Shown piece after piece: positions 28,727 to 37,148 of a stretch of 64,000 nucleotides of DNA. The notes beneath the pieces were generated by a model. It made no database searches. It worked only from the letters and a program-made list of their open reading frames with translations, and was not told the DNA's origin. The stretch is taken from contig NZ_OBEL01000001.1 in the NCBI RefSeq assembly GCF_900215605.1, positions 682,001 through 746,000 of the forward strand, read 5' to 3'. The stretch comes from Cohaesibacter gelatinilyticus (lineage in GTDB: Bacteria > Pseudomonadota > Alphaproteobacteria > Rhizobiales > Cohaesibacteraceae). Made by a program: the position numbers and the translations under genes. Numbering within the stretch: the first letter of the stretch is position 1; every line of letters starts with the position of its first letter.

Positions 28727-29461
28727 TCATCTGAGCAATTCACGATATCGATTGCTTCCGCCTTCCAGGTGCAGGCGCATTGCGTCGCGGGCGCCTTGTT
28801 CGTCCTGAGATGAGATTGAGAGCGCAATTTTATCATGTTCTGCAACGATTTGCTGTAAGTATCTGCTGGTGGCTACCTCTTTATTGCTGGAGACCAATTG
28901 TTGGCGCGGAATGATCTGGTTTCCCATCATTTCAAGAAATTCAGGAAAGCGTTTGTTGTTTGTGGCGTCGGCTATTGCCTTGTGGAATTCGAAGTCTGCC
29001 TTGACGGTTAATGCGCCTTTTTGTGCAAGTTCCTTCATGTCATTACATGCTTCCAAAATAGCTCCTTCCTGGGCTGGAGATCGGCGCCTGGCCGCCAGGG
29101 CCGCAGCTTCAATCTCGACCGCCATGCGCAATTCCAGTACTTCTATAATCGATGATATCTTATTGGGAATAAAGGATTTTAACATATTATTGGAGGGCAT
29201 GGATTGGCTGATAACAAAAGCTCCGGCACCTTGTCGTGTTTCGACCAATCCATCGGAGCGTAGAGAGGCAATGGCCTCGCGAACCACGGTACGACTTACT
29301 TTATATTCCTCTGTAAGGGCGGCTTCGCTGGGAAGTTTGGTTCCCAATTGAAAGGCGTCACTGAGGATTTCCTCACGTAGGGACGCGGCTAGATTCTGTA
29401 CCAAATTGGCTCGTCCGCCTTGAGGTTTTGCAGGGCGTTGTTGCTCTTCGGTCTTTCCCAT
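28727..29461 (-). CDS. GntR-family (FCD) regulator of the uronate genes
   Basis: A 244-residue FadR-subfamily regulator. The N-terminal winged helix (about 20-85) has LREEILSDAFQLGTKLPSEA and VSRTVVREAIASLRSDGLV. The C-terminal all-helical FCD ligand-binding domain (about 105-230) has ELRMAVEIEAAALAARR, DFEFHKAIADATNN and a late EHDKIALSI, which carries a metal-ligand histidine. It sits between the kdgD operon (same strand) and the divergent TRAP operon, and similar operator-like sites occur before both. It probably represses them until a uronate or aldarate intermediate binds. Confidence 0.88.
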   Translation of the reverse strand: MGKTEEQQRPAKPQGGRANLVQNLAASLREEILSDAFQLGTKLPSEAALTEEYKVSRTVVREAIASLRSDGLVETRQGAGAFVISQSMPSNNMLKSFIPNKISSIIEVLELRMAVEIEAAALAARRRSPAQEGAILEACNDMKELAQKGALTVKADFEFHKAIADATNNKRFPEFLEMMGNQIIPRQQLVSSNKEVATSRYLQQIVAEHDKIALSISSQDEQGARDAMRLHLEGGSNRYRELLR

Positions 29462-29531
29462 GATGTGCTATCATTTCTTCTCAGGTTGTTGGTTGTTTTT
29501 TGATGATACCTCAAAATGAGTCAAAATGGCA

Positions 29532-29583
29532 TTGACAAAAGTTGTCATATAAATTTATGTTAACTTTGAAATATGTACGATAA
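29532..29583 (+). promoter_or_regulatory. Promoter and paired operators of the TRAP transporter operon
   Basis: A TTGACA -35 hexamer (29532-29537) is followed 17-18 bases later by TTATGTT as a possible -10. TTGTCATATAAATTT (29542-29556) fills the spacer and resembles the site before kdgD. ATATGTACGATAA (29571-29583) is a third copy in opposite orientation. Binding of the GntR protein here would block polymerase. Confidence 0.55.
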
Positions 29584-29609
29584 CTATTTCAAGCCAATGG
29601 GAGGGCTCA

Positions 29610-30581
29610 ATGAAACTTATGAAATTAGGTACAGCAGCAGGCGCCATACTTGTTGCACTCGCCTCACTGGCATCTGCGGCGGAGCTACGTGGATGGAATA
29701 CACATGTACCGGATTATCCGGTATCGGTTGCGATGGATAAATTTGGCGAATTGGTTGCACAGCGAACAGAAGGGCGTGTCAAGCCAAAGACCTATCATTC
29801 CGCTCAGCTCGGTGAGCAGGACGATGCCATTGAGCAGATGCAATTTGGTGGATTGGATTTTGCTGTTTTCAATCTGGTGCCGTTGAACAATCTCGTTCCG
29901 GCAACGCAAGCAACAACCTTGCCATATGCTTTTAAATCCATCGATCACATGCATCGCGTTATGGATGGTAATGTAGGTGAGGTCATCGGAAAGCATATGG
30001 AAGACGTGAACATGGTCGCGCTGGCATGGTATGACAGTGGTGCGCGGTCTTTCTATGCAAACAAACCCCTCAAATCACTGGCTGATCTGAAAGGGTTGAA
30101 AATCCGCGTGCAGAACTCCGATGTCAATGTGGCGATGGTTGAGGCTCTTGGTGGCAATGCGACGCCAATTCCATTTGGTGAAGTGTTCACGTCCATTCAG
30201 TCCGGCGTGGTTGATGGCGCTGAGAATAACTGGCCATCCTATGAATCAACGGGTCATTTTGAAGTGGCACGCCACTACCTGCTGGATCAACACACCATTG
30301 TGCCAGAAGTTTTTGCCATCAATAAAACCACTTGGGACAAATTGAGTGGAGATGATCAGAAGATTGTCCGTCAGGCTGCGATTGAAAGTGCAACATTGCA
30401 GCGCAAGCTATGGGCAGAGCGCGAAGCCAAATCCGAAAAAATTGTGCGTGATGCAGGTAATACCATTGTGGAACTGGAAGACAAGTCCGACTTCATTGCA
30501 GCTATGAAACCTGTCTACGACAAGTTTGCCACCAATGCGGTTGTGAGTGATATCCTGAAGCAAATACAAGCAGTGAAATAA
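29610..30581 (+). CDS. TRAP transporter substrate-binding protein (DctP family)
   Basis: A 323-residue periplasmic binding protein with signal peptide LGTAAGAILVALASLASA. DctP features include GRVKPKTYHSAQLGEQDDAI, LADLKGLKIRVQNSDV with the carboxylate-clamping arginine, and FTSIQSGVVDGAENNWPSY. It delivers an organic acid to the following DctQ/DctM pair, driven by a sodium or proton gradient. Its position divergent from the GntR-kdgD-gci-gli block and just before uronate dehydrogenase makes galacturonate or glucuronate the likely ligand. ATG 29610 has GGGAGGG upstream. Confidence 0.92.
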   Translation: MKLMKLGTAAGAILVALASLASAAELRGWNTHVPDYPVSVAMDKFGELVAQRTEGRVKPKTYHSAQLGEQDDAIEQMQFGGLDFAVFNLVPLNNLVPATQATTLPYAFKSIDHMHRVMDGNVGEVIGKHMEDVNMVALAWYDSGARSFYANKPLKSLADLKGLKIRVQNSDVNVAMVEALGGNATPIPFGEVFTSIQSGVVDGAENNWPSYESTGHFEVARHYLLDQHTIVPEVFAINKTTWDKLSGDDQKIVRQAAIESATLQRKLWAEREAKSEKIVRDAGNTIVELEDKSDFIAAMKPVYDKFATNAVVSDILKQIQAVK

Positions 30582-30643
30582 CATTCAATAGTGAATGCAA
30601 ATAGGAGCAAACGACATTGCCGTTTGCTCGCTTGGAGGAAAGC

Positions 30644-31147
30644 ATGCATTGGAAGTTGTTTGATAGGCTGGCGAGCATGGTGATTGTGCTTGGCGGACTA
30701 TCCTTGATTATTCTGATCTCGATCATGGGCTATCAGGTTTGGGGTCGCTATGTACTCAACGATACACCGACCTGGGCGGAAAGCCTTGCGCTGCTTTTGA
30801 TCTTGCTGGTGTCACTCCCCATTGCCGCGATTGGGTTGCGAGAAAATTTCCATCTTGGTCTCGATTTCCTTACGGAGCTGCTGCCAAGGCGCATTCAAAT
30901 TGCTTTACGGGTCATCAATACTTTTGTCCTTCTAACATTCGGTCTGGCAATGACCTGGCATTCACTCAGTCTTGTGAGCGGTACCTGGAACCGCAATATT
31001 CCACTGATTGGGGTGCCTCAAGGTTTCAAATATCTGCCGCTTGTTTTTTGTGGCATTCTCATTGTTCTGTTCATGATCGAACGCCTGGCCGGTATGTGGT
31101 CGCATGGCGTCTTGATTGGCGAAGACATATCTGACGAAGGAAATTGA
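30644..31147 (+). CDS. TRAP transporter small permease (DctQ family)
   Basis: A 167-residue membrane protein with four transmembrane helices, as usual for DctQ: about 13-35, 50-70, 88-110 and 130-150. The conserved WGRYVLNDTPTWAESLALLL follows helix 1. It links the binding protein system to the large permease. ATG 30644 has GGAGGAAAG upstream. A TTG/ATG-like codon at 30617 in the same frame would add nine residues without a site. The large permease gene starts one base after its stop codon. Confidence 0.9.
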   Translation: MHWKLFDRLASMVIVLGGLSLIILISIMGYQVWGRYVLNDTPTWAESLALLLILLVSLPIAAIGLRENFHLGLDFLTELLPRRIQIALRVINTFVLLTFGLAMTWHSLSLVSGTWNRNIPLIGVPQGFKYLPLVFCGILIVLFMIERLAGMWSHGVLIGEDISDEGN

Positions 31148-31148
31148 T

Positions 31149-32429
31149 ATGGGCCTCACAATTCTTCTGAGTGTCTTTGCCATTACCATGTTGTCTGGCA
31201 TACCAATTGCCTTCTGTCTGGCCATTGCTGCTTTTTGCGCTGCCATGATCGAAGGACTGCCAGAATTGATCGTGTTTCAGCGCATGGTGTCCGGCATGAG
31301 TGGCTTTACACTTCTTGCAATCCCTTTCTTTGTTTTTGCTGGCGAACTGATGATGCGTGGTGGAATTGCCATGCGTCTGGTGCGCTTTGCTGAAACCTTG
31401 GTAGGGCAGGTGCGAGGCGGACTCGGGGTTGTCAACGTGCTCAGTTCAATGCTGTTTGGTGGTATCTCCGGTTCCGCTGTCGCTGACACATCCGCACTTG
31501 GATCTGTGATGATCCCCATGATGCGAGAGCAGGGATATGACGATGATTATTCAGTTAATGTGACCGTCACATCTTCCATCGCCGGTATCATGATCCCGCC
31601 GAGCCATAATATGATCCTCTATGCTCTGGCGGCTGGTGGTGGTGTGTCGATTTCATCGCTGTTTTTGGCGGGGATCGTGCCTGGTATCATGATGTGCCTC
31701 ATCTTGACCCTCGCCACTTATTGGATTGCAGTTCGTCGTCACTATCCATCGCAGAAATTTCCTGGTTGGCAAGCTGTATTCTTCGCCGCTGTCTATGCGC
31801 TACCCGGTTTGATGACCGCAGTTGTAATTATTGGCGGTGTTTTATCCGGTATTTTCACGGTAACGGAATCGGCTGCCATTGGCGCTATCTGGGCCTTGTT
31901 GGTCACGATCTGCGTTTATCGCTCTTTGACCTGGCAGGCTTTCTTGCAATCTGTCACGCAAGCCATTCGCACCACAGCATTGGTGATGATTTTGGTCGGC
32001 GCAGCAACCGCTTTTGCCTATTTTCTGGCGCTCTATCAAGTGCCGGACATGATCCTGGGAGCCATGACCGCGATCTCGGACAACAAGTATTTTGTGTTGC
32101 TGATGATCAATGTCGCGCTACTTGTGCTTGGAATGTTCATGGATATGGCGGCGTTGATTCTGATCTGCACTCCGATCTTTCTACCTGTCGTGAGAGAATT
32201 TGGTATGGATCCGGTTCAATTTGGCATGGTTCTGATGATGAACCTTGGTCTGGGCTTGACCACCCCTCCGGTTGGTGCATGCCTGTTCGTTGGGTGTGCT
32301 GTAGCGAAGGTGCGAATCGAAAGTGTATTGAAAACCATCTGGCCTTTCTATCTGGCAATTTTTCTGGCGCTATTGCTGACAACCTACGTTCCGGCCATTT
32401 CTCTGACCCTTCCAAGACTGTTTGAGTGA
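31149..32429 (+). CDS. TRAP transporter large permease (DctM family)
   Basis: A 426-residue permease with about twelve hydrophobic helices. Typical DctM sequences are ISGSAVADTSALGSVMIPMM, GIMIPPSHNMILYALAAGG and MNLGLGLTTPPVGACLFVG, which form the transport core and probable sodium sites. The start at 31149 is fixed by AAGGAAA and by its position one base after the dctQ stop. The uronate dehydrogenase gene follows after eight bases, so uptake and first oxidation step are coupled. Confidence 0.93.
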   Translation: MGLTILLSVFAITMLSGIPIAFCLAIAAFCAAMIEGLPELIVFQRMVSGMSGFTLLAIPFFVFAGELMMRGGIAMRLVRFAETLVGQVRGGLGVVNVLSSMLFGGISGSAVADTSALGSVMIPMMREQGYDDDYSVNVTVTSSIAGIMIPPSHNMILYALAAGGGVSISSLFLAGIVPGIMMCLILTLATYWIAVRRHYPSQKFPGWQAVFFAAVYALPGLMTAVVIIGGVLSGIFTVTESAAIGAIWALLVTICVYRSLTWQAFLQSVTQAIRTTALVMILVGAATAFAYFLALYQVPDMILGAMTAISDNKYFVLLMINVALLVLGMFMDMAALILICTPIFLPVVREFGMDPVQFGMVLMMNLGLGLTTPPVGACLFVGCAVAKVRIESVLKTIWPFYLAIFLALLLTTYVPAISLTLPRLFE

Positions 32430-32437
32430 GGCACCAA

Positions 32438-33235
32438 ATGCTTGAAAAACTGCTGATCACTGGAGCTGCTGGTGCATTGGGAAAGATGATACGTCCTCGA
32501 CTCCAAAAGATTGCAAAATCCCTCAGGGTCAGTGACCTTCATGAATTTGCCTTGAATGGCGATCATGAAGAATTGATGATCGGCGATCTGGTAGACACCG
32601 AGTTCATGAACCGTCTTCTGCAGGATTGCGATGGTGTGGTGCATTTGGGTGGGATTTCTATCGAGCAACCCTTTGAGCCGATCTTGCAGGCCAATGTTAT
32701 TGGTATACATAACCTTTATCAGGCCGCCAAAAAGGCGGGACAGCCCCGCATATTGTTTGCCAGTTCCAATCACGCCATTGGGTATCACTCCGTGAGTGAA
32801 CGTCTGGATGCCCTTTCACCTATCATGCCCGATGGTTTCTATGGGGTGTCCAAGGTTTTTGGTGAGGCAATGGCTAGCATGTATTTCAATAAAGAGGGGC
32901 AGGAAACGGCCATTGTTCGTATCGGCTCGTGTTTTCCCGAACCCAAAGATCATCGTATGCTCAGCACCTGGTTCAGTCCGGATGATTTTATCTCGCTGAT
33001 TGAGATGGTTTTTAAAGTTGAAACGCTTGGCTGTCCGATCATCTATGGAGCATCGAACAACGATGAGGGCTGGTGGGATAACAGCAAGACAGAAAGTCTT
33101 GGATGGAGGCCAAAAGACAATGCCGAAGAGTTTCGCGCCAAGCTGGATGCAACAATACCCAAACCTGCTCCAGATGATATCGCTACGTTAAATCAGGGTG
33201 GCAGTTTTGCCGCTGCTCCATTGATGACGAAGTGA
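32438..33235 (+). CDS. udh: Uronate dehydrogenase
   Basis: A 265-residue short-chain/epimerase-fold enzyme that oxidises D-galacturonate or D-glucuronate to the aldarolactone with NAD+. The NAD site GAAGALG is at 9-15. Ser110 lies in FASSNHAIGY, and the YXXXK pair is Tyr135/Lys139 in YGVSK. Strong similarity to Agrobacterium Udh is visible in VHLGGISIEQPFEPILQANV and YGASNNDEGWWDNS. Its lactone product feeds Gli and Gci encoded on the other strand. ATG 32438 follows a GTGAGG site; the GTG at 32426 overlaps the dctM stop. Confidence 0.93.
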   Translation: MLEKLLITGAAGALGKMIRPRLQKIAKSLRVSDLHEFALNGDHEELMIGDLVDTEFMNRLLQDCDGVVHLGGISIEQPFEPILQANVIGIHNLYQAAKKAGQPRILFASSNHAIGYHSVSERLDALSPIMPDGFYGVSKVFGEAMASMYFNKEGQETAIVRIGSCFPEPKDHRMLSTWFSPDDFISLIEMVFKVETLGCPIIYGASNNDEGWWDNSKTESLGWRPKDNAEEFRAKLDATIPKPAPDDIATLNQGGSFAAAPLMTK

Positions 33236-33322
33236 TCATGTAGGGCTGCAAAATTATGTTGAGTGGAAAAGTCGTTTTCTCCTCGCAATCATTTGCTTCC
33301 ATCATACCCGTAGGAGGTGGGG

Positions 33323-33376
33323 ATGGAGCAGAAGCATAAAACGTCACTTTCAGGAAAACAGGCCACTGTGTTTTAA
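33323..33376 (+). CDS. Possible 17-residue ORF with perfect Shine-Dalgarno
   Basis: ATG 33323 is preceded, five bases away, by AGGAGG (33312-33317), and the frame reads MEQKHKTSLSGKQATVF before TAA. A CTCCTC stretch about 30 bases upstream (33279-33284) could pair with the ribosome site. It may be a leader peptide for ybjQ, 78 bases downstream, or a small protein. Nothing similar is recognised, and the length makes chance possible. Confidence 0.35.
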   Translation: MEQKHKTSLSGKQATVF

Positions 33377-33454
33377 ATTGTCATCTCGTCGCCTTGCCTG
33401 AGTGGTATAAGTTCCTATCTGTGAAGGAGCAAATACGACTGAAGGAATTGACAT

Positions 33455-33775
33455 ATGCTTATTACCACGACAAACACCATCGAAGGCCGGACCATTCACG
33501 ACTATAAGGGTATGGTCAATGGCGAGGCAATTTTGGGGGCGAATGTCTTCAAGGATTTTTTTGCAGGTATTCGGGATATCGTCGGTGGTCGTTCCGGCGC
33601 TTATGAGGGTGAACTTCAAAAGGCTCGTGAAATCGCTCTGGAAGAGATGAGCGAACATGCTCGTCGCCTTGGTGCCAATGCCATCATAGGCGTTGATGTA
33701 GACTATGAGACAGTAGGGCAGAATGGCTCGATGTTGATGGTCGCTGCTTCTGGTACAGCTGTGGTGTTTGAGTAA
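33455..33775 (+). CDS. YbjQ family protein (UPF0145)
   Basis: A 106-residue protein of the YbjQ family. Characteristic segments are [55 protein letters not shown] and [16 protein letters not shown]. Members form pentameric or decameric rings and are sometimes called heavy-metal-binding, although the physiological role is not established. It is cytoplasmic with no signal peptide. ATG 33455 is preceded by GAAGGAATTGAC. It stands alone, followed by a mosaic palindromic element before the LOG gene. Confidence 0.88.
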   Translation: MLITTTNTIEGRTIHDYKGMVNGEAILGANVFKDFFAGIRDIVGGRSGAYEGELQKAREIALEEMSEHARRLGANAIIGVDVDYETVGQNGSMLMVAASGTAVVFE

Positions 33776-33815
33776 TAATTTTCCTGTAGCATTGGGCTTT
33801 CGTCGGTGATTCTTG

Positions 33816-33911
33816 CCGCGCATCCCCGAAAAAGATTCAGACTTTTCGGATAAGGATACGCGCCCAAAAAATTAGAGCATCTCATTGCTCGACCAGCCAA
33901 TGGGATGCTCT
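33816..33911. repeat. Two-palindrome intergenic element (RIME-like)
   Basis: Two adjacent palindromes fill this 96-base stretch. The first (33818-33863) nests CCGAAAAAG/CTTTTCGG inside GCGCATCC/GGATACGCGC. The second (33874-33911) pairs AGAGCATCTCATTG with CAATGGGATGCTCT over 14 positions with one G-U. Size and two-palindrome design recall the Rhizobium-specific intergenic mosaic elements. On the minus strand the second hairpin is followed by AATTTTTT, so it could also stop antisense transcription. Confidence 0.5.
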
Positions 33912-33931
33912 GAAGCGAAGGCCCTAACATT

Positions 33932-34516
33932 ATGAAATCTATTTGCATTTTTTGCGGCTCCAACTGGGGCAATCGGGAAGAATATAAACAAGCTGCCAGC
34001 GCAATCTCCCGTGAAATTGCTCGGCGTGGCTATACCCTTGTTTATGGCGGCGCAGGTGTTGGATTGATGGGCGCTTGCGCTGATGCCGCATTGGCAGAAG
34101 GCGGCAAGGTGATCGGCATTCTACCCGAAGCCTTGAAGGAGAAGGAAGTCGACCATAAGGGTCTGACCGAGTTGCACTTGGTCTCTTCCATGCACGAGAG
34201 AAAAGCCATGATGGCCGAATTGTCGGATGGTTTCATTTCCATTCCCGGCGGTGCCGGTACCATGGATGAGATGTTCGAAATTTGGACCTGGGGCATGCTG
34301 GGTTGGCATGACAAGCCATCAGCCTTGATGAATGTTGAAGGTTATTATGATGACCTCATCAAGTTTTTGGATAAGACTGCAGACGAAGGGTTTGTTCGCA
34401 AGGCTCATCGAGAAATGCTGATCATCGATACCGATGCAGAATCCATTCTTGATCAGATGGAAAATTATCAACCACCTCAAGGCTCCAAATGGATCAAGCA
34501 AAAGAGCGAGACCTGA
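33932..34516 (+). CDS. LOG family nucleotide phosphoribohydrolase (TIGR00730)
   Basis: A 194-residue Rossmann-fold protein of the lysine-decarboxylase-like/LOG family. The signature PGGAGTMDEMFE carries the catalytic glutamate and nucleotide-binding glycines, and the earlier LVYGGAGVGLMGACADAAL binds phosphate. LOG enzymes release free cytokinin bases or, more generally, cleave the N-glycosidic bond of nucleoside 5'-monophosphates. The start at 33932 is preceded by GAAGCGAAGG. The stop codon overlaps the ATG of the GNAT gene by one base, so the two are probably translated together. Confidence 0.9.
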   Translation: MKSICIFCGSNWGNREEYKQAASAISREIARRGYTLVYGGAGVGLMGACADAALAEGGKVIGILPEALKEKEVDHKGLTELHLVSSMHERKAMMAELSDGFISIPGGAGTMDEMFEIWTWGMLGWHDKPSALMNVEGYYDDLIKFLDKTADEGFVRKAHREMLIIDTDAESILDQMENYQPPQGSKWIKQKSET

Positions 34517-34983
34517 TGATGTCTCAGTTCGAATTTGTGCGTCTGAGTGATCTTCCGGATTTGGCCGAGCAATGTGCACGACTGAATGATGCGGAATGGG
34601 GTGATGGTAGCGCTGAGTCCATTGAAATGCGTATCAGCAGTTTTCGTCGATTGGCATTGGCGGGAGAGAATGAAGATGTAATTCTCTGCCTTGGTGAAAA
34701 AGGCGAGTTGGCTGGTCTGTGCGTGTTGATTGACAATGAGTTGCCTGCTTATGAAGATCTCAGCCCTTGGCTCGCCAGCCTGATTGTGGCACCAGACTTT
34801 CGAGGTCGGGGATTGGCACTGAAGCTGATTGCTGAGCTGGAAAGCATGGCCAAAGAAATGGGAGAGGGGGAATTGTTCCTTCACACTCGATATCCCGAAC
34901 TTTACAAGAAAGCTGGATATGCCGAGATTGAAACTTATGAGCGGGATGGAAATATCCATGTCGTGATGGGCAAAGCTCTCTAG
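34516..34983 (+). CDS. GNAT family N-acetyltransferase
   Basis: A 155-residue GNAT enzyme. The acetyl-CoA-binding motif A appears as LASLIVAPDFRGRGLALKLI, with the R-G-R-G-L-A pyrophosphate loop, followed by the motif B-like YPELYKKAGYAEIETYERDG. The substrate is unknown. The start is taken as the ATG at 34516, overlapping the LOG stop by one base; an in-frame ATG at 34489 lies inside the LOG gene and has no ribosome binding site. A hairpin follows at 35021. Confidence 0.85.
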   Translation: MMSQFEFVRLSDLPDLAEQCARLNDAEWGDGSAESIEMRISSFRRLALAGENEDVILCLGEKGELAGLCVLIDNELPAYEDLSPWLASLIVAPDFRGRGLALKLIAELESMAKEMGEGELFLHTRYPELYKKAGYAEIETYERDGNIHVVMGKAL

Positions 34984-35020
34984 GCCTTGCTCTAGGCATG
35001 CCGTCAACAGAATTCAGTAC

Positions 35021-35058
35021 GGGAAAACCAGCGTTGATTGGCTGTCACTGGTTTTCCC
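35021..35058 (+). terminator. Hairpin after the LOG-GNAT pair
   Basis: GGGAAAACCAG (35021-35031) pairs perfectly with CTGGTTTTCCC (35048-35058) around a 16-base loop. The flanking GGGCTTTTGC gives only a modest T-run, so termination is likely but not certain. Confidence 0.6.
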
Positions 35059-35130
35059 GGGCTTTTGCGCTATCGTGGGTGGAAATACAGAGAATCATTC
35101 TTCCTCGACCATATCCATTAATCAAATCCC

Positions 35131-36264
35131 ATGATGAAGACAGATCACCCAATCGCTGCTCCGACACATGCAAATGGCCACAAGCCTGCAAATGAGGAAG
35201 TGCATTCAGAACAAGAGAAAAAAATATTGCGGGTCCTGGTCTATTCGTCAGAGCGGAATGGCGGCAACATGCCAGCAAGACAGGCCCTGTATCTTGCTGC
35301 CCTTACTGAAAATCCAAATATCAAGCTGACTATTCTGGCGCCGAATGGAGCGGCTCTCAGCCAATTGGCGAAAGAGCAAGAGCTTCCGCTATTGCCGATT
35401 TCCGAGTTTGGCCGTTCACTCTTGCGCCGAACACCTCAGCTTTGGCCGATCTTGACAGCCATGAGACGGCACAGTTTTGATCTTGCCATTACACATGATG
35501 GATATGCAGCGCGCGGTTTGTCTTTGATTGCCAAGCGAGTCATCGGAATTTGTCATGATGATCAGTTTGAGCCTTTCAAGACCGTCGATACGCTGCTGAC
35601 CCTTTCTTCCAGCGCGGCTGACAAGGCCAAGTCAGTGCTCGATAATGATTGTGATATCCAAAGCCTTCCATATCCCTATCAATGCACTAGCAAGGTCATG
35701 AAGCCCGAACCGGAACATCAGCGATTGACAGTCGGAGCTTCTGCTCATTTTATCGAGAAAAATGGTGCGGCAGTGTTTCTGCATATGGCGCAATTGATGG
35801 TTCAGGAACGTCCCGATATTCGGTTCATTCTTGCAGGAGATGGTCCTGATGATCAGGATCTCAAGCAATTGGGGGAGCAAATCGCTCCTTTTGTGGAGTT
35901 TCCAGGGAGACTCACACCAGCTGAACTGGCGCGTGAAATAGATGTTTATTGCCAGACATCCAGGGATGAACCGTTCGGTTTGACCCTTTGCGCAATGATG
36001 GAGAATGGGATCGCTTGCATCTCTACCTGTACAAACGGGGCGATGGATATTCTGAAAGGCGGCATGGTGGCACCTTTGACACCAATTGATGATGCGCTCA
36101 GCCTGACTGAGCGTCTTCTGGAGATGATTGGAGATCCAGATCGTCTTTCATCCGTCAAGAAAGCCTGCTTCATTCGTATTCGAGAGGAAGATTTTGATGT
36201 CCATTCGTTTGTGGATCGACTGAATGAGATCGTGGATAAGCAAGCAGTGCACCATGCGAATTAA
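35131..36264 (+). CDS. Glycosyltransferase, family 4 (GT-B fold)
   Basis: A 377-residue GT-B glycosyltransferase. The N-terminal Rossmann half has VLVYSSERNGGNMPARQALY and a weakly conserved acceptor region. The C-terminal half has FILAGDGPDD and the nucleotide-sugar signature RDEPFGLTLCAMMENGIACI, a GT4-type E-X7-E motif in which the second acidic position appears as MMEN. The N-terminal 30 residues are hydrophilic and non-conserved. It is an isolated gene without other polysaccharide genes, so the sugar and acceptor are unknown. Confidence 0.82.
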   Translation: MMKTDHPIAAPTHANGHKPANEEVHSEQEKKILRVLVYSSERNGGNMPARQALYLAALTENPNIKLTILAPNGAALSQLAKEQELPLLPISEFGRSLLRRTPQLWPILTAMRRHSFDLAITHDGYAARGLSLIAKRVIGICHDDQFEPFKTVDTLLTLSSSAADKAKSVLDNDCDIQSLPYPYQCTSKVMKPEPEHQRLTVGASAHFIEKNGAAVFLHMAQLMVQERPDIRFILAGDGPDDQDLKQLGEQIAPFVEFPGRLTPAELAREIDVYCQTSRDEPFGLTLCAMMENGIACISTCTNGAMDILKGGMVAPLTPIDDALSLTERLLEMIGDPDRLSSVKKACFIRIREEDFDVHSFVDRLNEIVDKQAVHHAN

Positions 36265-36346
36265 TCCTCATTGCTTGTGAATACCTGCAGTTTCAATCCT
36301 TATTTGTTCCGATCGTCTCTTGCTGTTCCGCAATGCAGTGCCTAAA

Positions 36347-36360
36347 TTGACATAAATCAA
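36347..36360. promoter_or_regulatory. FNR/FixK-type box upstream of sodB
   Basis: TTGACATAAATCAA fits TTGAT-N4-ATCAA with a single change. It is centred about 83 bases before the superoxide dismutase start codon, a usual place for a CRP/FNR-family activator or repressor. Confidence 0.5.
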
Positions 36361-36435
36361 GTCAGCAGGTGTATCCAACCAATTTCTGGCCACTCAATCC
36401 TGCCATACCTCCATCCCTCCCAAAGGAGATAGTCC

Positions 36436-37035
36436 ATGTCTTTTGAACTTCCTGAACTGCCTTATGCCTATGACGCACTTGGTGATTTCATGTCCGCTGA
36501 GACTCTGGAATTCCACCATGACAAGCATCATATGGCTTATGTAACCAATGGCAATAATCTGCTGAAAGAGTCTGGTCTGGAAGGCAAGAGCCTGGAAGAG
36601 ATCGTCAAGGAAAGCTTTGGTACCAATGCCGGCCTGTTCAATAATGCGGCACAGCATTACAACCACATCCATTTCTGGAAATGGATGAAGCCGGTTGCCA
36701 ATGAGAGCAAGGTTCCCGGTGCTCTGGCTGCCAAGATTGATCAGGATCTGGGCGGCATGGACAAGTTCCGGGCTGATTTCATCAATGCTGGTCTGACCCA
36801 GTTCGGCTCTGGTTGGTGCTGGTTATCCCTGAAGGACGGCAAGCTGGAAGTCACCAAGACCCCTAATGGCGAGAACCCACTGGTTCATGGCGGCACACCG
36901 CTTCTCGGCTGTGATGTTTGGGAACATTCCTACTACATCGATTACCGCAATGCGCGCCCTAAGTATCTGGAAAGCTGGTTCGATAACTTGGTTAACTGGG
37001 AATATGTTGCTGAGATGCTGGAAGCTGCTTCCTAA
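36436..37035 (+). CDS. sodB: Superoxide dismutase [Fe]
   Basis: This 199-residue Fe/Mn-family superoxide dismutase disproportionates superoxide in the cytoplasm. The metal ligands are His27 (EFHHDKHHMAYV), His77 (NNAAQHYNHIHF), Asp160 and His164 (DVWEHSYYIDY). Gln73 in NNAAQ and the FGSGWCWL segment favour the iron form over manganese. ATG 36436 has AAAGGAG seven bases upstream. An FNR-like box lies in the promoter region and a long hairpin terminator follows, so it is a single-gene unit. Confidence 0.96.
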   Translation: MSFELPELPYAYDALGDFMSAETLEFHHDKHHMAYVTNGNNLLKESGLEGKSLEEIVKESFGTNAGLFNNAAQHYNHIHFWKWMKPVANESKVPGALAAKIDQDLGGMDKFRADFINAGLTQFGSGWCWLSLKDGKLEVTKTPNGENPLVHGGTPLLGCDVWEHSYYIDYRNARPKYLESWFDNLVNWEYVAEMLEAAS

Positions 37036-37055
37036 TTCAGTACCATAGTTGATAT

Positions 37056-37095
37056 AAAAATTCCCGCTGGATCCTGGATCGAGCGGGGATTTTTT
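37056..37095 (+). terminator. Terminator after sodB
   Basis: AAAAATTCCCGCT (about 37056-37068) pairs with AGCGGGGATTTTT (37082-37094), and an inner GGATC/GATCC-like helix extends the stem. T-rich ends on both sides suit bidirectional use. Confidence 0.8.
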
Positions 37096-37148
37096 ATGAG
37101 GCGAAAACTAAATGATATCAAGTCACTACCGCTGAGTGTTGCCTAAGC

